From the NCBI RefSeq assembly GCF_010111755.1, contig NC_088960.1:186001-250000 (forward strand): 64,000 nucleotides of DNA, in the 5' to 3' direction. The stretch comes from Nakaseomyces glabratus (Eukaryota; Ascomycota; Saccharomycetes; Saccharomycetales; Saccharomycetaceae). The notes under the pieces were generated by a model. It did no database searches. It was not told the origin of the DNA and saw only the letters and a program-made list of their open reading frames with translations. Below, piece by piece: positions 59,112-64,000 of this stretch (position 1 is its first letter; each line of letters begins with the position of its first letter). Position numbers and translations under genes: made by a program.

Positions 59112-60029
59112 TTTATTATTTGGGTATTCCAACTGTCTTTGTAGCAACTTTATTTAAAGACCTAAATCATACCATATACTGTATTTGGAGTATAAAGCTT
59201 GAGAAAGCAAGTCTGGTAAAAATCAATAGGATTCCAGTTTATACTCATCATAAAAGTAGCATTTATACTTTTCTTATATTCCAAATGTATCATAGGATAC
59301 AGCGATTATATTTTTTTAGGAGAGACCTTTTATTGAGGTGAGTAAATTGTATTTGCGGTCTTTGGAGGAAGTATAGTCTCCTCATAACCAGTAAACTTCC
59401 GAACACAACTTTAATCGAAATAAATAAAAAATTGACATGGTATCATTTTTTTTATTGACCTTATTAATTGAATAATTAGTATGTTAATAAGGTTATTACT
59501 ATTGGTCTTTCTATATTGTTATTGTTAGTGTTATGTCCAAATATGCACAGATATCAAGATAGAAATAGATAGAACCATGTATATTACCCAAATCGGACAT
59601 TACAAGGTGTTAAATGAGTTAAATAGTGAACAAAACTGAAAATCTGAAACTTAAATGAATACCATACCATAATTTTACGTATTTCATAGGCACCGTGGTT
59701 TTAACACTCATATGAATAATGAAGGATAGATCTGAAATATCAAACAATGAAACTGAAAAAAATGCAACAAGTGTCCATATTCATACTCGGTAGAAATAAA
59801 ATGCCATTGAAGTCTATGATAATATTTTACTTTGACTAGCATTTGAGGTTAAACAAAAGAATGTCATGCAGGTGCTATATTGGGTTCTTGTACGAATGCT
59901 TCTCTAGTAAGATAACAAGTTCAATGTTTAGATATGAAACAAGCCAATTCAAAGCAAAGAAAAGTATTACTTTTGACCATATATGAACAAGCAGTGGTAA
60001 GGTAAGAATAGTAACAAGAATCTTCAAAC
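59112..60029. other. SNL1-BAR1 intergenic region / BAR1 promoter
   Basis: 918 bp upstream of BAR1 with no gene. It contains the operator at 59576-59606. The rest is AT-rich. Confidence 0.6.
59576..59606. promoter_or_regulatory. a-specific-gene operator (alpha2-Mcm1 type) of BAR1
   Basis: A 31-bp element with an alpha2-like half-site CATGT at one end, a central Mcm1 P-box-like TTACCCAAATCGG, and an inverted half-site TTACAAGG at the other. This follows the layout of the S. cerevisiae a-specific operator (CATGTAATTACC... ...TTACACG). It lies about 465 bp upstream of the BAR1 ATG. It would mean repression in alpha cells and Mcm1 activation in a cells. Confidence 0.75.
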
Positions 60030-60491
60030 TCAGACCAATGTATCCAACTTTTTCAATTGGGTTTGAATTTCCTTTATGACAGCTTTCCTCTTTGCTTTCA
60101 AGATTGCTTTCTTTTCGGGTTCTTCACTTACTAGATCAACACCATCCAACTCTATCAACAATTTTAATAGCATTTCATTACAGTATTTCTTTTCGTAAAC
60201 TGATTTTTCGTCATCAGGATTATAAGCACCCAATATGTTGTTAACTCTATCTTCAAATTCATTCTTATACCTCAAGTGTATGTTCTCTATTTGCATTTCA
60301 TGAGTTAAAGCTGCAACTTTCTCCTTCTTATTCTTCTTCTTATAGCTTTTGCTCTTGGATTTCTTACTGGAACCGCTCCCACTAGTGAACTTCCAAAGAA
60401 GTACTGCAAACACGGCTGCACTCACGGTGGCTACGCAAATGCCTTGTACATCAATATTTTGTTGTTTAACGTATTCAATTAATGAGTCCAT
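60030..60491 (-). CDS. SNL1: ER/nuclear-envelope BAG-domain Hsp70 nucleotide-exchange factor Snl1
   Basis: The product is 153 aa from the ATG at 60491 (MDSLIEYVKQQNIDV); the frame three codons upstream begins with a GTG. It has an N-terminal membrane anchor (ICVATVSAAVFAVLLW, ~18-33), a Lys-rich stretch (KKSKSKSYKKKNKKEKV) matching the yeast Snl1 ribosome-binding region, and a C-terminal BAG domain (helices through YCNEMLLKLLIELDGVDLV and KRKAVIKEIQTQLKKLD). It stimulates nucleotide exchange on Ssa/Hsp70 at the ER surface. Yeast Snl1 is 159 aa. Same slot as YIL016W. Confidence 0.95.
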   Translation of the reverse strand: MDSLIEYVKQQNIDVQGICVATVSAAVFAVLLWKFTSGSGSSKKSKSKSYKKKNKKEKVAALTHEMQIENIHLRYKNEFEDRVNNILGAYNPDDEKSVYEKKYCNEMLLKLLIELDGVDLVSEEPEKKAILKAKRKAVIKEIQTQLKKLDTLV

Positions 60492-60891
60492 TTTACTCAC
60501 AAAAGATACTGGTTTGGTCTATAATCTACAGTAGCTATTCACCACCATAACTTTCACTGTAGTAATTACACTTAAATTGCTTCCCAATTTCTTGTTTTCT
60601 TAACGCACAATGCTAGTACCAGAAAAAGAAAAAAAAGGCCGATTAGAACAGGCGTTAATGTGCCGAACATGGGGAGACTCATTTTCCAGCATATCACTTG
60701 CATGGTGTTATAAAACAGCATGCTTACAAACTACTGCAACAACCTTAATTACACTAAGCGCTATATTTAAATTTACACTCCAAAGTTATTGCCCCCTCGC
60801 TACCTTTCAACGCCAGATTATAGAAGAATAGCAGCCTGGTTTTCCACCCCTTTTGTATTACTTTATACATCAAGACAAATACTTGTTATTA
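60492..60891. other. SNL1-VID28 divergent promoter region
   Basis: 400 bp between divergent genes. No specific element recognised. Confidence 0.6.
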
Positions 60892-63576
60892 ATGGTCAGT
60901 TTTGATTCAGTCAGTTCTTCCGAGCACTCCTTGGTTGCCTTGCGAAACAGGATAGTCGGCGATGCTACAGCTAAACTTGATGTTTATTTGGGCCAAAATA
61001 GTACGATATTCAAGGAGCTGACATCTATAAGTGCCAGCGATGATATTGATCTACAACATTTAAAGTTAGACATATTATTGATTTTGTTGAATGTGGACAA
61101 AAATACAATTGAATCCTTAGGGGAAAGCTATAATGATGTTGTTGTAAGTGTTCTACAGGATATTGAACTACCTAAGACATTTCTTACAAACAATACTTCA
61201 ATCAACAGAAAATATATCAAACTGATTAACATGAGCAAAGGCTATACGGAATGCGATGAATTCCCTTTCCTCAAAGAAACAGAACAATATTTGTCTCATT
61301 TAATCGACAAGCTACTTTCTGATATAGCCAACTCAAGCGAGATAGCAAACACGATCGAATTACTCACATTACAACTACAAAATGGCAAAAATAGGTCATT
61401 TTTAATGACAAAATCACTCAAGGAGCAAATTGAGTCAATGCTGTTTAAATGTTACAGAAAATACGCAGAGCTAATTAACTACAAGTATATGATTCGCCTT
61501 AGAGTTCAAAAAGATAAGAAGAATAACAAATATAAACCGCTCAGCAATAAAGGTTTGAACTCTTGCATTTCATTACCGAATTCGATCACCATATCAAATC
61601 AACAAGACGAAAAGCTCCTCTATTTATGCTTGGTACTTTACACTTGGAGTCATAAAATAAATCAAACTGCATCACTTTGGGAAAGCAGCGAATTTCAATT
61701 TTTTATTTCCAGTTTTCTAAAAGGGGAGAATATACAACTAAAGTGTGCTGCGTTGGAGTTTTTAATAGCTCCCTATCTGAATACTGAAAACACTTGGAAA
61801 AAGAGAAAGATCATTATAAAATACCTCCCATATTTAGTCGATCTCCTCAATTATCAACCCCTACCAAAGTGGTTTGACATTTTTGAGACTTTAACAGATT
61901 TAATTGAATTATACAACAGGCACGAGCCCATGAACAATCCCATTATTATGTTTTTGTCAAAATCAAATATGCTATACGGGATTTTGGGGGTATTTTTTGA
62001 ATGTATGTCATTAAAAACACAAAATAATGCTTCTATCAAAACATTGACTAAATGCGTTAAATTTTGTGCTGCGTTTGCTGCTAACGATGAAAAATATAGG
62101 GCCCTTCTATTGGAACATAAGTTTCTGTTGAATAACCTAGAGTTTGGATTAGAACTTCACCTTAGTTTACTTAATGAATTTATTGAATTTTTCAATACCT
62201 TTAAAAATGGAAATTTGATTTCTAGTACTGAACCTTTCCCATGTTTATATGATTCGGAACTTTGTTTTGAATGGTTATCTTTACTAAAGTCATTTTCAAG
62301 AAGCGTGACAGCGTTACGTACTTCTCTGAAAAGAAACAAATTACCAGAGTTGCTGCTAAGACTTTTGAGAAAAATACATCGTATTACAAAAGAATGTTTT
62401 GAGGTGGGCCCTGAATTCTTAGGCGCTGAATTAAAAGTAATGGGACAAACACTAGGTACGATCTGCAATTTTGTTGTAGAATTTTCCAATCTCCAGCCAT
62501 ACCTAGTAAAGAACGGCATAATTGAAATTATACAAGATCTGCTCAGTGATCCACTATTAAACGACAGTATCGAGTGGAATTTACAAAGCAGGAAGAATGC
62601 GTTACAGGGTTGCAACACAGAGGATGTTAAGACTAATTCGTTATGGGTATTGCGTCACTTAATGTATAATTGTCAAAATGAAGAAAAGCTAGAATTACTC
62701 GCGAAGATTCCAATGGAAACTATTCTGGAGTTTGTTAATGATCCTAGCTGGCCAGTGCAGGCACAAGCTTTCCAATTAATCAGAAATCTGACGTCGAATT
62801 CTAGAAAAGTGGTGAATATTTTACTGGAGAACTTTAAAGAAGTTGAATACAATCTTGACCCAGTAACAGGCAAAACCAAAGCAATTGGTAACACTTATCT
62901 GTTTGAGTTCCTTGTACATAAAATGACCAAATTAGATCCCCGTGATCCACCACAAAAGAAAACCCTAGAAGGGATTTTATATATAATAGTTAACCTAGCT
63001 GCTGTGAATGAAAACAAAAAACAACTCGTTGTGGAACAAGATGAAATATTAGAAATATTAAGTGAAATATTAGCAGCTTCTGCACAAAACCCAACAAGAT
63101 ATGGAAACGATAGTGACTTGAAACTTGCATCACTTTGGGTACTAAATAACTTACTATGGAATTCTGAATCAGCAAACCATTCCCAATTTGGTTTGGATGG
63201 ATACCCACCAACGTCAAGAGACAGCAGTTCAGCACCAATAGATTACTCCGAACCGCCATCAGGTAGAGTGTCCAGAAATGAAATACATGGCATTACAAGC
63301 AACACCGATCATAACTCAGCTATTGATGAGGATATTGATGACAGTAGCGCTCTTCAAGACAATGAAGAACGGAACGACGAGTTTGTGAGACATATCCCAG
63401 AGGGTAGATCTCAGAATAATAATTCCACTGTTTTAAGATGCAAGAAATTGGTTGATCTAGGTATACATGAACTGGTGAAAAAGAATATTTTTGACGATTC
63501 ACTTTCAGTAAGAGAGAAAGCAAGAACACTTTCCTTTCATATGGACTTACTTTTACGTGATAGCAACAGTAGCTGA
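60892..63576 (+). CDS. VID28: GID/CTLH E3 ligase subunit Vid28 (Gid5)
   Basis: The product is 894 aa from the ATG at 60892 (MVSFDSVSSSEHSL); the frame upstream opens only to a TTG at 60853. It is an all-helical armadillo-type protein, with ARM-like signatures in the C-terminal half (NSLWVLRHLMYNCQNEEKLE; LWVLNNLLWNSESANHS) and an acidic, Ser-rich insert at ~770-850. Vid28/Gid5 docks the substrate receptor Gid4 to the GID ubiquitin ligase, which destroys Fbp1 and other gluconeogenic enzymes when glucose returns. Yeast Vid28 is 921 aa. Position equals YIL017C. Confidence 0.93.
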   Translation: MVSFDSVSSSEHSLVALRNRIVGDATAKLDVYLGQNSTIFKELTSISASDDIDLQHLKLDILLILLNVDKNTIESLGESYNDVVVSVLQDIELPKTFLTNNTSINRKYIKLINMSKGYTECDEFPFLKETEQYLSHLIDKLLSDIANSSEIANTIELLTLQLQNGKNRSFLMTKSLKEQIESMLFKCYRKYAELINYKYMIRLRVQKDKKNNKYKPLSNKGLNSCISLPNSITISNQQDEKLLYLCLVLYTWSHKINQTASLWESSEFQFFISSFLKGENIQLKCAALEFLIAPYLNTENTWKKRKIIIKYLPYLVDLLNYQPLPKWFDIFETLTDLIELYNRHEPMNNPIIMFLSKSNMLYGILGVFFECMSLKTQNNASIKTLTKCVKFCAAFAANDEKYRALLLEHKFLLNNLEFGLELHLSLLNEFIEFFNTFKNGNLISSTEPFPCLYDSELCFEWLSLLKSFSRSVTALRTSLKRNKLPELLLRLLRKIHRITKECFEVGPEFLGAELKVMGQTLGTICNFVVEFSNLQPYLVKNGIIEIIQDLLSDPLLNDSIEWNLQSRKNALQGCNTEDVKTNSLWVLRHLMYNCQNEEKLELLAKIPMETILEFVNDPSWPVQAQAFQLIRNLTSNSRKVVNILLENFKEVEYNLDPVTGKTKAIGNTYLFEFLVHKMTKLDPRDPPQKKTLEGILYIIVNLAAVNENKKQLVVEQDEILEILSEILAASAQNPTRYGNDSDLKLASLWVLNNLLWNSESANHSQFGLDGYPPTSRDSSSAPIDYSEPPSGRVSRNEIHGITSNTDHNSAIDEDIDDSSALQDNEERNDEFVRHIPEGRSQNNNSTVLRCKKLVDLGIHELVKKNIFDDSLSVREKARTLSFHMDLLLRDSNSS

Positions 63577-63927
63577 ATTCAAAAAGCATGCGGAGGCTAT
63601 CTAAGAAAACAAAGAAAAATTGGTAACTAAATGAACTATTTTCACGAAGTTAATGAAATTTGTATAAAATCAACATATTCGTAAAGTTGGAGAATGATGA
63701 TTCATGATCAGGATTATGTTGTTACGATTACGCAAGAAATAAGCAATCGCCTTACTGGACACTCTTCTGGCAATACAATCCGCAACGACATACTCAGTTA
63801 AGCAGAGAATGAATATCTGATTTACTAATAGACACAGTTATGTTAAATAGTTTTTGAAATGATTGATTAAATTTATATTCTAAACACCATAGTTACAAAA
63901 TGACAGAGAAAACCAAAATTACGTAAC
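63577..63927. other. VID28-RPL2 convergent intergenic region
   Basis: 351 bp between convergent stops. No other feature seen. Confidence 0.6.
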
Positions 63928-64000
63928 TTAATCTTGAGTCTTTTGAGAACCACGTAGCAAACCAGTTCTTCTGGCAGCAATCAAACCAGCCTTTTGACCA
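63928..64000 (-). CDS. RPL2B: ribosomal protein L2 (uL2), C-terminal end only
   Basis: The minus frame ends GQKAGLIAARRTGLLRGSQ-KTQD before a TAA at 63928-63930. This is the eukaryotic uL2 C-terminus (60S subunit, near the peptidyl-transferase centre). The rest lies beyond the window. The B copy is suggested by the position next to VID28 (YIL018W in S. cerevisiae); the sequence alone cannot distinguish 2A from 2B. Confidence 0.9.
   Translation of the reverse strand, partial: GQKAGLIAARRTGLLRGSQKTQD

Overview
This is nuclear DNA from a post-whole-genome-duplication budding yeast of the Saccharomycetaceae, most likely Nakaseomyces glabratus (Candida glabrata) or a very close relative. The reasons are Saccharomyces-like gene order, almost no introns, a point centromere with a 78-bp CDEII, standard use of CTG, and two tandem Hyr/Iff-like cell-wall adhesin genes with long repeats. 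Species is inferred from these features and was not checked against a database.

Layout. (1) 1-10.8 kb: two tandem minus-strand adhesin genes with related N-terminal domains but unrelated stalks. The first stalk is an almost pure Gly-Ser repeat of about 1,580 residues that runs off the window; the second has a Pro/Asn/Ala-rich stalk and a GPI signal. (2) 10.8-13.6 kb: gene-poor, with one tRNA-Lys(CUU). (3) 13.6-33.6 kb: RPA135, PMR1, PAN1, IST3, DJP1, AIM21, MPH1. A GC-rich, G-tract-bearing stretch lies over the RPA135/PMR1 junction. (4) 33.8-35.6 kb: U4 snRNA and the mitochondrial NAD carrier YIA6. (5) 35.6-41.1 kb: gene-poor. It holds one unrecognised basic protein gene and, between convergent genes at 36260-36864, five structured repeat modules that match no family I know. 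(6) 41.1-51.7 kb: EPS1, BET1, CFD1, a YIL002W-A-like small gene, INP51, YIL001W-like, a point centromere, SGN1. This is the neighbourhood of S. cerevisiae CEN9. (7) 53-64 kb: NOP16, PMI40, spliced TMA20, BAR1, SNL1, VID28 and the 3' end of RPL2.

Gene order interleaves S. cerevisiae chromosome IX (YIL/YIR) and chromosome V (YER) genes around one centromere, as expected of a lineage that resolved the same duplicated region differently. Most genes are housekeeping: Pol I transcription (RPA135), ribosome biogenesis and translation (NOP16, TMA20, RPL2), splicing (U4, IST3), secretory pathway (PMR1, EPS1, BET1, SNL1) and cortical actin/endocytosis (PAN1, AIM21, INP51). The accessory parts are the adhesins, BAR1 with an apparent alpha2-Mcm1 operator, the unrecognised gene and the structured array.

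The strongest candidate for something undescribed is the five-module array. Each module has a conserved 5' box (CTGGAACGGTC), a conserved 3' box (GCCTCCA), inner stems that differ in sequence but keep their pairing, a 5' hairpin ending at the box, and a closing outer helix. The wobble pattern favours an RNA read from the + strand.
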